Shown here in pieces: positions 1-6,605 of a DNA stretch of 8,353 nucleotides. Below the pieces are notes generated by a model. It saw only the letters and a list, made by a program, of their open reading frames with translations, made no database searches and was not told the origin of the DNA. The stretch comes from an uncultured Planctomycetaceae bacterium (GTDB lineage Bacteria; Planctomycetota; Planctomycetia; Planctomycetales; Planctomycetaceae), in NCBI GenBank assembly GCA_903823545.1, contig CAIJTL010001111.1, forward strand, positions 1-8,353, read 5' to 3'. Made by a program: the position numbers and the translations under genes. Numbering within the stretch: the first letter of the stretch is position 1; each line of letters starts with the position of its first letter.

Positions 1-1357
1 CCCCCAAGAAGAACGCTTGCTGCAATTCTGGAAAGACCGGCCCACCCGATCCCCAAGCACTCGCGGTTAAACTTCCTACGGCAATTAAGCCCGCGAACGT
101 TCCAGTCAGTCCTAAGCTCGCCGCGTAGTATCGCATCCCCTTGCTGACGATCTGGTCGATCAGCATCAGCTTGAATCTCAAAATCGCGACCGCATACGCC
201 AACATGAACGACAGGCTTGCCAAGAACATCGAAAGCCGCGCTCGTCCTAACGCAAACTCAACCCGATCGAACAGTGCCAAGTAAAGCGTGTAGCCGACGG
301 GAAGTACCGCCGAAACTCCTCCCCAAAACATCCATTTCAATTGATTCCGCTCGACCGGATTTGCCGTTCGCAAATAACCCAAAGCCAGCGCGCCCAACAT
401 CACCAGAAAGCAACTCGCGGCGAACGTCATAAAGACATAAATGCCATCACGCAGTTGCTTCATACATTCTGCGAGCGTCTCTGTGGCTCCTGCTGATGGC
501 GCATGACGCAGCCATTCCGTGTAACCCAACATCCCGACCATCCACACAAAACCGATGATCGGGACCGAGTACAACAACGTGAGTGCAACTCGCGGAAATG
601 TCGTCAGTGGCCAAGTCCGGCGCGGGTAAGTCAAAAAGAAATGCAGCGATACGACCGGCACACAGACAGCACAGGCGACAAAAGGGACATTCAGCCACAA
701 CGAGCTCGCGACGACCCACCAATGGAAACCGCCAACGAACGCTCCCATTGTCACAATGCACATCGCATAGAACAGGCGCGCCGGCCGATCAAACGGGCGA
801 TGCCAAACTGCCAACGCTCCGACAGCGGTAATTCCCAATTGCAGAATGAACCAGACGAAGGTCAAAAGGATGTCGCTCAGCGGTAACGACTGCACGACAA
901 GCCAACTCGTCCGCGTCTCATCACCGTGATGAAATTCGACCTCAACCAGTCGTGGTCCATCTTCAATTTCTACCAAACTTGGCAGTGGCTCACGTACCAG
1001 CGACGGATCGTCTCCGGCTTTGAGCAAACCGTCTCGCGTCACTGGCCGCCGTAATGAGCGCAACGTCTGCGCGAAATCGCCGAACGAGCGAATCGGGTGA
1101 GTGCCAATCCGCAACAGTATGTCTCCGGCCACAATCTCGGAACCGCGACTGAGCATTCCAGAGACGTCGCGGATCACAACCCCGTTCGCCACTTGATCAC
1201 GAGACCGGTCATCGTCCGCTAGTAAAACTCGAAGTCGAAGATCAGGCACCGTTGCCACATAAGCCAAAACCAGCACGCAATACAGCAGCATGAGGCTGCC
1301 ACAAAGAGTTACGATCAGCTTTTCTCGCCAGCGTCGTTGGTCCATTGGTCCGTCCAT
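1..1357 (-). CDS. Multi-TM membrane sensor with PDZ-like domain, probable sensor histidine kinase N-terminus (partial, 3' end off the window)
   Basis: The minus strand is open from an ATG at 1357 to the window edge, giving 452 residues without a stop; an in-frame TAG lies about 50 bases upstream. Residues 15-37 form a first membrane segment. Residues about 55-105 look like a PDZ-type domain (GVVIRDV, then AGDILLRIGTHPI). About eight further hydrophobic segments follow at roughly 162-185, 196-213, 220-243, 256-278, 306-328, 342-363, 376-396 and 410-434. The motifs HFFLTYPRR (239-247), NPVERNQLKW (333-342) and AILRFKLMLIDQIVSKG (391-407) resemble the multi-TM input module found ahead of GAF/HisKA/HATPase domains in many bacterial sensor kinases. 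The kinase half would lie beyond position 1, so the histidine-kinase call is inference; the membrane and PDZ-like parts are seen. No clear Shine-Dalgarno precedes the ATG, and a second ATG at 1345 is possible. Confidence 0.7.
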   Translation of the reverse strand, partial: MDGPMDQRRWREKLIVTLCGSLMLLYCVLVLAYVATVPDLRLRVLLADDDRSRDQVANGVVIRDVSGMLSRGSEIVAGDILLRIGTHPIRSFGDFAQTLRSLRRPVTRDGLLKAGDDPSLVREPLPSLVEIEDGPRLVEVEFHHGDETRTSWLVVQSLPLSDILLTFVWFILQLGITAVGALAVWHRPFDRPARLFYAMCIVTMGAFVGGFHWWVVASSLWLNVPFVACAVCVPVVSLHFFLTYPRRTWPLTTFPRVALTLLYSVPIIGFVWMVGMLGYTEWLRHAPSAGATETLAECMKQLRDGIYVFMTFAASCFLVMLGALALGYLRTANPVERNQLKWMFWGGVSAVLPVGYTLYLALFDRVEFALGRARLSMFLASLSFMLAYAVAILRFKLMLIDQIVSKGMRYYAASLGLTGTFAGLIAVGSLTASAWGSGGPVFPELQQAFFLG

Positions 1358-1358
1358 T

Positions 1359-1421
1359 TTCAGCGCCGAGCCATCAGTCGGGCGCTCAGAAGCGGCGAAC
1401 TTCTATCGTTACGGCGCTGAA
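1359..1421 (-). promoter_or_regulatory. Inverted repeat in the 5' leader of the membrane sensor gene
   Basis: On the minus strand a perfect 10-bp pair, TTCAGCGCCG (1421-1412) and CGGCGCTGAA (1368-1359), encloses 43 nt. A smaller hairpin, AGAAG-TTCGCCG-CTTCT, sits inside. The 3' arm ends one base before the ATG at 1357. If transcribed, the fold would occupy the ribosome-binding region of a gene that has no visible Shine-Dalgarno. A translational control role is inference; the pairing is seen. The repeat could equally be a DNA operator. Confidence 0.4.
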
Positions 1422-1602
1422 TCTTCAACGATCGGCGCATGGTGGCGAACGCCGCAAACAATTCGTAAACCACTGGTGCCAAAGGCTAAGATGCATAATC
1501 ACCGGAACTTAATCGTCAGCGCCGAAAAGAAAACGTCGACGGCACGCTGTCTGCAATCTGTACTTGGCACTCGCCTAGCGAGATTCAACCTTTACCCAGC
1601 CG

Positions 1603-1742
1603 AGGCCCTTAACGAAATTTGACTGACCGCAATTGATTTGGGATTGCATGGTTCTCCTGATTACAGCCTGACCCACTCTGTAAGCAGTTTCCAGCACGTC
1701 ACAACCCCCAAGTCAGGTCAGTCAATCGTTGAGGGCCTTTTT
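1603..1742 (+). ncRNA. Long imperfect hairpin with T-tail, candidate small structured RNA
   Basis: On the + strand 1603-1615 pairs with 1726-1738 (13 bp). After a 3-nt bulge, 1619-1628 pairs with 1716-1725 (10 bp). After a 5-nt bulge, 1634-1642 pairs with 1707-1715 (9 bp), and then 1644-1646 pairs with 1702-1704. An apical hairpin has CTGATTACAG (1657-1666) against CTGTAAGCAG (1678-1687), nine of ten paired, with an 11-nt loop. Between them is an open bubble (1647-1656 and 1688-1701). Five T follow directly (1738-1742), as at an intrinsic terminator. The two wobble positions in the long stem are G-U on the + strand and would be A-C on the minus strand, favouring + transcription. The shape (long closing stem, central bubble, apical hairpin) recalls 6S RNA, but no 6S sequence signature was recognised. 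A MITE-like element or a terminator of the acyl-CoA dehydrogenase-like transcript are alternatives. No clear promoter was found. Confidence 0.4.
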
Positions 1743-1754
1743 CATTTTCCCGTT

Positions 1755-2807
1755 TCAGCGCGTTGCCAATTCCGACATCTGGCCATGGACGACTGCCTGT
1801 GGGCAGGACCAAACGTAAAAGAACATGGCCTCACGCACGGCTCGCTCGGCAGGATGCCCGTTGACGAAGCCGGTTCCCTTTGCCGCTGCAAGATAGCACT
1901 GTGCCAAGCGAGTGACATAAGAGTTCGCTCGCTGACGAATTTGCTCCGACGACCACGCATTGGCGACTCCGTCGCCCGCCGCGAGTAGTTTGTGCTCGAG
2001 TAGAGAGCCTTCCTCGGCAAACTGCGAGACGACTGATTGCAACTTCGGCGTTTCTGATAGCTCGGCCTGCAAGCCGCGCATTGCTGTGCGTGCCAATCCC
2101 AATGCCAGCGCCGATGTCGTGATTGCCCCCGTTCCAGTTCGACCGCCGATTTTCAGGACTTCCGGTGTTGGACCAGCGATAATTCGGTTCGGTGGAACCA
2201 TCGCCGAACACAACTCGATTGGCCCAGTCTGTGACGCCGTGAGCGCCAAAAACGGCAGCGTCGAGGCGACTTTCACCGCTGGATCGGTGGCATCGACGGC
2301 GGCCAGAATTTGGTCGCCGTTCGGTGTTGTCGCGCCGACCACGATCAGCTGCGCTGAGTTCGCGCCTGTGACCCACGGTATCCGCCCTGTTAGTCGATAT
2401 CCTTCAACAGTCGGCTCAGCAACAACGGCGGGGCCAGGACCGCGCGAACGCGAAGTTGTGAGATGCGAGAATCCGACCGTTGTGAAGCACTCTCCACGAG
2501 CGAGTCGCGGCAGCCACAAATCTTTCAGTGCGTCTTGGTCGCAGGCGACAAGCTTCTGCACAGCGGCGTTGAATTGCGTCAGAATAAATGCGCTCGTCAG
2601 ACAAGCGTCTGAAAGTTCAAGATAACCATTCAGAACGGCCACATCATCGAGTTCGCTGCCGCCCCAACGACGCGGGATTAACCAGCCGAAGACACCTGCC
2701 TCGGCCAACAATGACAATTGTCGCGTCGGCCATTGTCCCGCTGGTTCAATCGAGTCTCGCAGTTCCTCGAGTTCATTTGAGAGTTTCGCGGTAATCATGG
2801 AAGTCAT
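1755..2807 (-). CDS. Acyl-CoA dehydrogenase-like flavoprotein
   Basis: A predicted 350-residue soluble protein of the acyl-CoA dehydrogenase fold, cytoplasmic because no export signal is seen. Numbering from the ATG at 2807, residues 1-105 are the helical N-terminal domain (LLAEAGVFGWLIPRRWGG, typical of the family). Residues about 105-205 are the beta middle domain that holds the flavin (GFSHLTTS, then GYRLTGRIPWVTGA). Residues 225-350 form a C-terminal helical domain (ALALGLARTAM, then HPAERAVREAMFFYVWSC). It is somewhat shorter than the usual 380-400 residues. The C-terminal YEGT-type motif, carrying the catalytic glutamate in classical members such as medium-chain acyl-CoA dehydrogenase, is not seen, so the reaction may differ (for example a flavin monooxygenase-like or degenerate member). 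The reading frame runs further upstream to a TTG at 2885, but that extension is Arg-rich and unlike the family. No strong Shine-Dalgarno supports 2807 over the ATG at 2798. Confidence 0.8.
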   Translation of the reverse strand: MTSMITAKLSNELEELRDSIEPAGQWPTRQLSLLAEAGVFGWLIPRRWGGSELDDVAVLNGYLELSDACLTSAFILTQFNAAVQKLVACDQDALKDLWLPRLARGECFTTVGFSHLTTSRSRGPGPAVVAEPTVEGYRLTGRIPWVTGANSAQLIVVGATTPNGDQILAAVDATDPAVKVASTLPFLALTASQTGPIELCSAMVPPNRIIAGPTPEVLKIGGRTGTGAITTSALALGLARTAMRGLQAELSETPKLQSVVSQFAEEGSLLEHKLLAAGDGVANAWSSEQIRQRANSYVTRLAQCYLAAAKGTGFVNGHPAERAVREAMFFYVWSCPQAVVHGQMSELATR

Positions 2808-2947
2808 TCGACCGGGACATCGACCCGAACACAAGCGTCGGGATTTCGGCCAGTGACTTGTTCGGCTTCTCAGGTCGGCCCACAATCCGCGCGGTTTGAG
2901 GAATCATCAATCTGCTGCGTTGAACCCGGTTTGAAGGAGCTTGATTC
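2808..2947. promoter_or_regulatory. Divergent intergenic region, promoters presumed
   Basis: This 140-bp spacer separates the divergent acyl-CoA dehydrogenase-like and GDSL hydrolase genes and must carry the promoter of at least the latter. No -35/-10 pair could be named with confidence. A strong ribosome site AAGGAG (2934-2939), eight bases before the ATG at 2948, belongs to the hydrolase gene. Confidence 0.4.
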
Positions 2948-4219
2948 ATGTCGATGATCTGGCGTTGGTGCGTCGTTGCGATGGTCGTGTGCGGAAGTAT
3001 GTCGGCCAATGCGGCGGACTTCTTTTTTAAGGATGGCGACGTCGTCGTGATGATCGGCGACAGCATCACCGAACAGCATCTCTATTCAAACTACGTTGAG
3101 ATGTGGACCGTCACGCGATTTCCGAATTGGAAGCTGACGTTCCGCAACGTGGGAATCGGCGGAGACCGTTCTCCTGGCGGCAATGGGCGATTTGCTCGCG
3201 ACGTGTTGATTCACAAGCCAACTGCGATGACTGTCGATTTCGGTATGAATGACGGCAGCTATCGGGCGTTCGAGGAAGGGACCTTCAAGCCTTACATGGA
3301 TGGCTTGCAGGGAATGGCTAATCAAGCCAAAGCGGCCAACATTCGCGTCGCTTGGGCTACTCCGCAGCCGCTCGATGGTGCCGAACAAGGACCAACAGCT
3401 TTGACAGGCTACAACCAAACGCTCGAAAAGTTTTCCGACGGAGTGAAAGTGATCGCCGACAAAAACGGCGGTCTGTTCGTTGATCAGTTTCATCCGTATC
3501 TCGCGGCGCTGGATCGTGCTCGAGGTAAGGGACCGAAGTACGACCGAATCACCGGCGGTGACGCCGTACATCCCGGTCCGCCGGGTCAAGCGTTGATGGC
3601 GGCCTCGATCCTGAAAGGACTGAGTTTCCCGTCCCTCGTTTCGTCCGCAGAAGTCGACGCTGCGTCTGGCAAAGTTATCAGCGCCAAAAACTGCACCATC
3701 GAAAATGTGTCAAAGAAAGAGGGCGGAGTCAGCTTCTCGCGACTCGATGCGGCTTTGCCATACTTCCCGATGGATGCTGTCAGCATCATCCCCCATGCAC
3801 CGATTTTGGATGAGCTCAACGATTACCGGTTGAAGGTCACAGGATTGGCTGCGGGCAAATACGAGGTCCGAATTGGCGGTAAGAAAATTGCCGAATTGAC
3901 CGCCGAACAACTCGCTGCTGGAGCGAACGTTGCGCAAGGGGCATTGACCGACGGTCCAATTGCGGATCAAGCAAAAGCGGTGCGAGCCGCCGTCGAAGCA
4001 AAGAACCGCTTTCATCACGACATGATTTTCCGAGGCATCGTGCTGTCGAACGTCTCGATCCCAGAATGGCTCGGGATCAAGCTCACTCCTCAAGAGATCG
4101 AAGCCAAACGCCAATCCGTCATTACCGAACGAATGGGCAAGCTCCCAGCATTGGATGCCGAAGTCACGAAGGCTTTGGCAATGAAGGCCAACACGTTCGA
4201 TGTTGTTCCGGTCAAGTAA
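2948..4219 (+). CDS. Exported SGNH/GDSL-family hydrolase (esterase/lipase-like)
   Basis: A 423-residue protein with a Sec signal peptide (positive start, hydrophobic core 8-19, probable cut after ANA at 20-22 or one residue later), so periplasmic or outer. The SGNH hydrolase catalytic blocks are all present: GDSIT with the nucleophile Ser39, NVGIGGD with the oxyanion Gly around 69-72, GMND with Asn101, and DAVHPG with Asp205 and His208. The catalytic domain spans about 25-230. The remaining 190 residues are a beta-rich then helical extension (KVTGLAAGKYEVRIGGKKI; IPEWLGIKLTPQEIEAKRQ) that I do not recognise beyond similar planctomycete proteins. Family members cleave ester bonds in lipids or acetylated and acylated polysaccharides; the substrate here cannot be read from sequence. 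The start is well supported by AAGGAG eight bases upstream. The gene is monocistronic and converges on the mazF-like gene, 25 bases away. Confidence 0.92.
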   Translation: MSMIWRWCVVAMVVCGSMSANAADFFFKDGDVVVMIGDSITEQHLYSNYVEMWTVTRFPNWKLTFRNVGIGGDRSPGGNGRFARDVLIHKPTAMTVDFGMNDGSYRAFEEGTFKPYMDGLQGMANQAKAANIRVAWATPQPLDGAEQGPTALTGYNQTLEKFSDGVKVIADKNGGLFVDQFHPYLAALDRARGKGPKYDRITGGDAVHPGPPGQALMAASILKGLSFPSLVSSAEVDAASGKVISAKNCTIENVSKKEGGVSFSRLDAALPYFPMDAVSIIPHAPILDELNDYRLKVTGLAAGKYEVRIGGKKIAELTAEQLAAGANVAQGALTDGPIADQAKAVRAAVEAKNRFHHDMIFRGIVLSNVSIPEWLGIKLTPQEIEAKRQSVITERMGKLPALDAEVTKALAMKANTFDVVPVK

Positions 4220-4233
4220 CCGACGCTGCACGT

Positions 4234-4273
4234 TCAACGCCATCTCAGTCTGCGGAGATTGAGATGGCGTTGA
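4234..4273. terminator. Perfect 14-bp hairpin between convergent genes
   Basis: TCAACGCCATCTCA (4234-4247) and TGAGATGGCGTTGA (4260-4273) are exact inverted repeats with a 12-nt loop. It lies 15 bases after the GDSL hydrolase stop and overlaps the last codons of the opposing mazF-like gene; the TGA of that gene (4247-4245) is inside the arm. The position suggests a shared bidirectional terminator or an RNA 3'-end protector. No T-run follows on either strand, so it is not a canonical intrinsic terminator. Confidence 0.55.
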
Positions 4274-4599
4274 GAATGGCCAATTCAACAGCTCGCAATT
4301 CCGGACTTGGTAAATAGCCAATCTGTTGTTGAGGCTTGCTTCGGTCGAGCGTTGTGATCTGATGACAAACGACGACGCAGTCTTGTGGTAAGTCTGCAAT
4401 GCCCTTACGCAAGCGGAACGACCGTCGGAGCCCGTTTGGCCTGTTTTGCCGATGTCGAGCAAGGTACGACGAACACTGAATTCCAATTCGGAGTTTGATT
4501 GAACGAGTCGTGCGACAACACCACAACCGGACGTCGCCCGCTTTGCTCCGAACCGGATCGGGGTTGTAATGTCGCCCACCACACTTCGCCGCGCCTCAT
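4245..4599 (-). pseudogene. mazF: MazF-type endoribonuclease toxin split by a one-base frameshift
   Basis: The first frame runs from the ATG at 4599 to a TAA at 4407-4405 (64 residues). It begins MRRGEVWWATLQP and carries GSEQSGRRPVVVLS and VVPCSTS, the N-terminal half of MazF/PemK with its conserved Arg and Ser/Thr. The conserved C-terminal half continues at once in another frame as KGIADLPQDCVVVCHQITTLDR and ends at 4245 with 53 residues. Removing one base at about 4407 restores a 117-residue protein, a normal MazF length. The active family cleaves mRNA at short motifs and is neutralised by the partner antitoxin. As read, the toxin is truncated and should be inactive, unless the extra base is a sequencing error. 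The ATG overlaps the antitoxin's TGA by four bases (ATGA), showing an intact operon design. The slip site is not a homopolymer and shows no known +1 recoding signal, so programmed frameshifting is unlikely. Confidence 0.85.
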
Positions 4600-4859
4600 T
4601 GCACGTCGTCTCCCAAAGTCTGCAGGCTGGCGGCTTCTAAATCGCGGTCCAAATCCAATTCGGTACCTGCATAGGCGGAAGCGAACTCGGCAATTTCCTG
4701 AGCAACCCGCTGACGTTGACGATCGCGAACCCAATTTGTCACGACATCGCCAACCAGCGAAACCGTCTCACGCCCTGATCGAGCCGCTTCGTCACGCAAT
4801 AAGTTCCAGACGTCGCCGTCCAATGGCAACTCTAAGACAGTCGTCACACCTAATGACAT
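4596..4859 (-). CDS. MazE-like antitoxin, probably ribbon-helix-helix type
   Basis: An 87-residue protein directly upstream of, and overlapping by four bases, the MazF-type toxin gene. Residues about 6-46 (TTVLELPLDGDVWNLLRDEAARSGRETVSLVGDVVTNWV) fit one beta strand plus two helices, as in a DNA-binding ribbon-helix-helix antitoxin. The acidic tail 65-87 (YAGTELDLDRDLEAAS) resembles a flexible toxin-binding segment. In such modules the antitoxin dimer binds its own promoter and wraps the toxin. The start is supported by GGAG nine bases upstream (4872-4869). This gene looks intact, so if the toxin is truly broken it survives as an orphan antitoxin that could still regulate or neutralise related toxins elsewhere. 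The family is inferred from context and shape rather than a diagnostic motif. Confidence 0.8.
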   Translation of the reverse strand: MSLGVTTVLELPLDGDVWNLLRDEAARSGRETVSLVGDVVTNWVRDRQRQRVAQEIAEFASAYAGTELDLDRDLEAASLQTLGDDVQ

Positions 4860-5011
4860 GATTTCAAACTCCGGCTCAACAATAGCGAGGACGATTCTTC
4901 GCTCAGGACACTACCACGAGTGCTCTGATGCTGCCATCCTTTTGACCCGGTAAGTAAGAATTCAGAAACCGATGCCGCAACATCCATCAGCCCAGCGAGG
5001 TTCCCAAGATC
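4860..5011. promoter_or_regulatory. Divergent intergenic region between antitoxin and ceramidase-like genes
   Basis: The 152-bp spacer should hold the toxin-antitoxin promoter and operator (minus) and the promoter of the ceramidase-like gene (plus). No clear palindromic operator or -35/-10 pair was found. A GAGG about 11 bases before the ATG at 5012 is the likely ribosome site for the plus-strand gene. Confidence 0.35.
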
Positions 5012-6571
5012 ATGAATGTAATGCGATTCGTCAGTGAGTTCACTCTTGGTTTGTTTCATCCACGCCGACAATGGTTGCTCGCGGCAATTGTGCTTTGCGG
5101 TTCGTTGTCGCTGAATGCCGCTCAGGCCGCTCAGGCCGCGCAGCTCTCGGCGGGAGTTGCCAAGGTGGATATCACCAACGTTGATGCTGGCCCGGTGAAT
5201 GATCGGCTGTGGGTGAAAGCACTCGTCATCAAGAGTGACGCGACGACGGCCGTGTTGATCACGCTCGATGCAGTTGCCGTAGGCGAGATTGGTCACATTA
5301 AGAACGACTATCTGCCGAAGGTGCGAGCGCGGGTTGAGAAGGAACTCGGCATCAAGCCGACAAGCGTCATGATCAACGCCAGTCATTGCCACGGCGTTGT
5401 TTGCGCGGATGTGGATGAGCGAACGATTCAAGCAGTAACGCAGGCAACGAAAAACATGGTCCCCGTGCGAGTCGGAGCCGGGCGTGGTCACGAAGATCGG
5501 ATCATGGAGAATCGCCGACTGACGCTGAAGAACGGCAAAGTGGTTGACGTTCGCCATGCGTACTCGATGCCAGCCGATGAAGATGTTGCGGAAGTTGGAC
5601 CGGTCGATCCGGAGATCGGCATACTACGACTCGATCGAATGGATGGGCGGACGCTCGCAGTCGTTTACAACTTCGCGTGCCATCCGATTCAAGGGGTCGC
5701 GAACAAGGGAAACACGGCCGACGTCACCGGCTTCGCGTCGCAGGTGATCGAAGACAATCTCAGCGACGGAACGATCGCGCTGTTCGTGCAAGGTTGCGGC
5801 GGCGACATCAATCCCATCAATTACAAAGATGTCGATCATCCACGCAGTGCCGAGCCGCTGGGCAACATGCTGGGTCTGAGCACGTTGAAAGCATTGCGAA
5901 AAATCCCTGCGAAAGAAGAGGGGCGACTGCAGCTCATCAACGAAAACCTCACGCTGCCGCGAGCCGATTTGGCTGAGCGAATTGCGTCGCAGGAAGCCGA
6001 GATCACGAAGCTCGTTCAATCGCTGCGCGGCACGAGTTTGAACCTTAAAACGTTCTTGCCACTCGCGGTGAAGTACAAGTTGTCGGACGATTTCCCGTCG
6101 TACTACTCGCACCGATATCTGCACGATAAGAAGTTGGGCCGCGACGATCTGGATAAGCTCGATGCCGAAAATCGTCAGAACATGGCGCAATACATCGCCA
6201 ACATTCGCACGATGGAGCAACTGACGCGAACGCAAACAAACCTTGCATTGCTCAAGAAGCATCAAGCGCAGAACGTTGCTGCTGGCCAACGCACGATTGA
6301 TGTGGAAGTGGTCGGCCTGCGAATCGGTGACTTCACGATGGTGACTTTCCCTGGCGAGCTGACCGTGCAGATTGGGCTCAACATCAAGAAACGGTCGCCA
6401 CATCCGACGACGTTCGTTGCCGGTTACACGAACGGCTACATCTACTATTCACCGACCGCTGAGCAACTTCTCAACCTTGGTGGAGCCCAGGAAGACAGCG
6501 ACTGCATCCTGGCTCCGGAGTGGCAGGCGCTGTTTGAGACCAAGGTGGCTGACCTGCTGAAAAAGCTGTGA
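5012..6571 (+). CDS. Exported neutral-ceramidase-like zinc hydrolase with substituted nucleophile
   Basis: A 519-residue protein resembling the N-terminal catalytic domain of neutral/alkaline ceramidase, without the usual C-terminal domain. Residues 21-39 form a signal-peptide core after RRQ, with AQA cleavage options at 37-42, so it is exported. Motifs lined up with Pseudomonas and human ceramidases: NASHCHG (zinc His125, neighbour His127), FACHPI (zinc His224), FPGE (zinc Glu449) and NGYIYY (Tyr476, the likely fourth ligand). The ceramidase motif GDVSPN, whose Ser is the nucleophile, reads GDINPI here (264-269), with Asn267 in place of Ser. The zinc site is therefore kept and the known amide-cleaving residue is not. 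Other conserved stretches are ENRRLTLKNGK, GPVDPEIGILRLDR and GGAQEDSDC. It may act on another amide or ester, or use a zinc-bound water alone; the substrate is unknown. The gene stands alone and converges on the DUF1501 gene. Confidence 0.82.
   Translation: MNVMRFVSEFTLGLFHPRRQWLLAAIVLCGSLSLNAAQAAQAAQLSAGVAKVDITNVDAGPVNDRLWVKALVIKSDATTAVLITLDAVAVGEIGHIKNDYLPKVRARVEKELGIKPTSVMINASHCHGVVCADVDERTIQAVTQATKNMVPVRVGAGRGHEDRIMENRRLTLKNGKVVDVRHAYSMPADEDVAEVGPVDPEIGILRLDRMDGRTLAVVYNFACHPIQGVANKGNTADVTGFASQVIEDNLSDGTIALFVQGCGGDINPINYKDVDHPRSAEPLGNMLGLSTLKALRKIPAKEEGRLQLINENLTLPRADLAERIASQEAEITKLVQSLRGTSLNLKTFLPLAVKYKLSDDFPSYYSHRYLHDKKLGRDDLDKLDAENRQNMAQYIANIRTMEQLTRTQTNLALLKKHQAQNVAAGQRTIDVEVVGLRIGDFTMVTFPGELTVQIGLNIKKRSPHPTTFVAGYTNGYIYYSPTAEQLLNLGGAQEDSDCILAPEWQALFETKVADLLKKL
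5117..5143 (+). repeat. Three tandem 9-bp units in the signal-peptide cleavage region
   Basis: GCCGCTCAG occurs twice exactly and a third time as GCCGCGCAG, encoding AAQ three times (residues 36-44) of the ceramidase-like protein. It creates several alternative AQA signal peptidase sites. Replication slippage is the simplest origin. Confidence 0.75.
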
Positions 6572-6605
6572 CGTCATTGTGGTTGTGGCGCACGCAGCTC
6601 GTCTC

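Larger units (their letters stand above)
1358..1754. other. 397-bp gene-free stretch between the acyl-CoA dehydrogenase-like gene and the membrane sensor gene
   Basis: Both flanking genes run on the minus strand, so this stretch should hold the 3' end of one transcript and the promoter of the next. The open frames present lack a recognisable ribosome site or protein character and are judged spurious. It contains the leader inverted repeat at 1359-1421 and the large hairpin element at 1603-1742, described separately. In 1422-1602 I see no repeat, RNA or convincing promoter. Confidence 0.6.

Noticed and set aside
217..886. Several plus-strand open frames opposite the membrane sensor gene
   Set aside because: They are rich in Arg, Pro, Ser and Gln with no domain character. 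The minus frame through the same bases gives a coherent PDZ and multi-TM protein.
1290..1988. Two plus-strand open frames (1290-1622 and 1638-1988)
   Set aside because: No ribosome site and no recognisable family. The first overlaps the start of the sensor gene, and the second overlaps the hairpin element and the acyl-CoA dehydrogenase-like gene.
2808..2885. N-terminal extension of the acyl-CoA dehydrogenase-like protein to a TTG at 2885
   Set aside because: The 26 extra residues are Arg- and Ser-rich, unlike the family or a signal peptide, so the ATG at 2807 is preferred.
4404..4412. Programmed +1 frameshift in mazF
   Set aside because: The site (CTT GCG TAA) lacks slippery re-pairing for the Ala codon and has no known stimulatory element, so a mutation or sequencing error is simpler.
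3710..4582. Long minus-strand frame opposite the GDSL hydrolase
   Set aside because: It is the antisense shadow of a gene with clear catalytic motifs, and it overlaps the toxin in a different frame.
5624..6403. Long minus-strand frame inside the ceramidase-like gene
   Set aside because: Its composition is that of an antisense shadow. The plus strand carries a signal peptide, zinc motifs and a sensible start.
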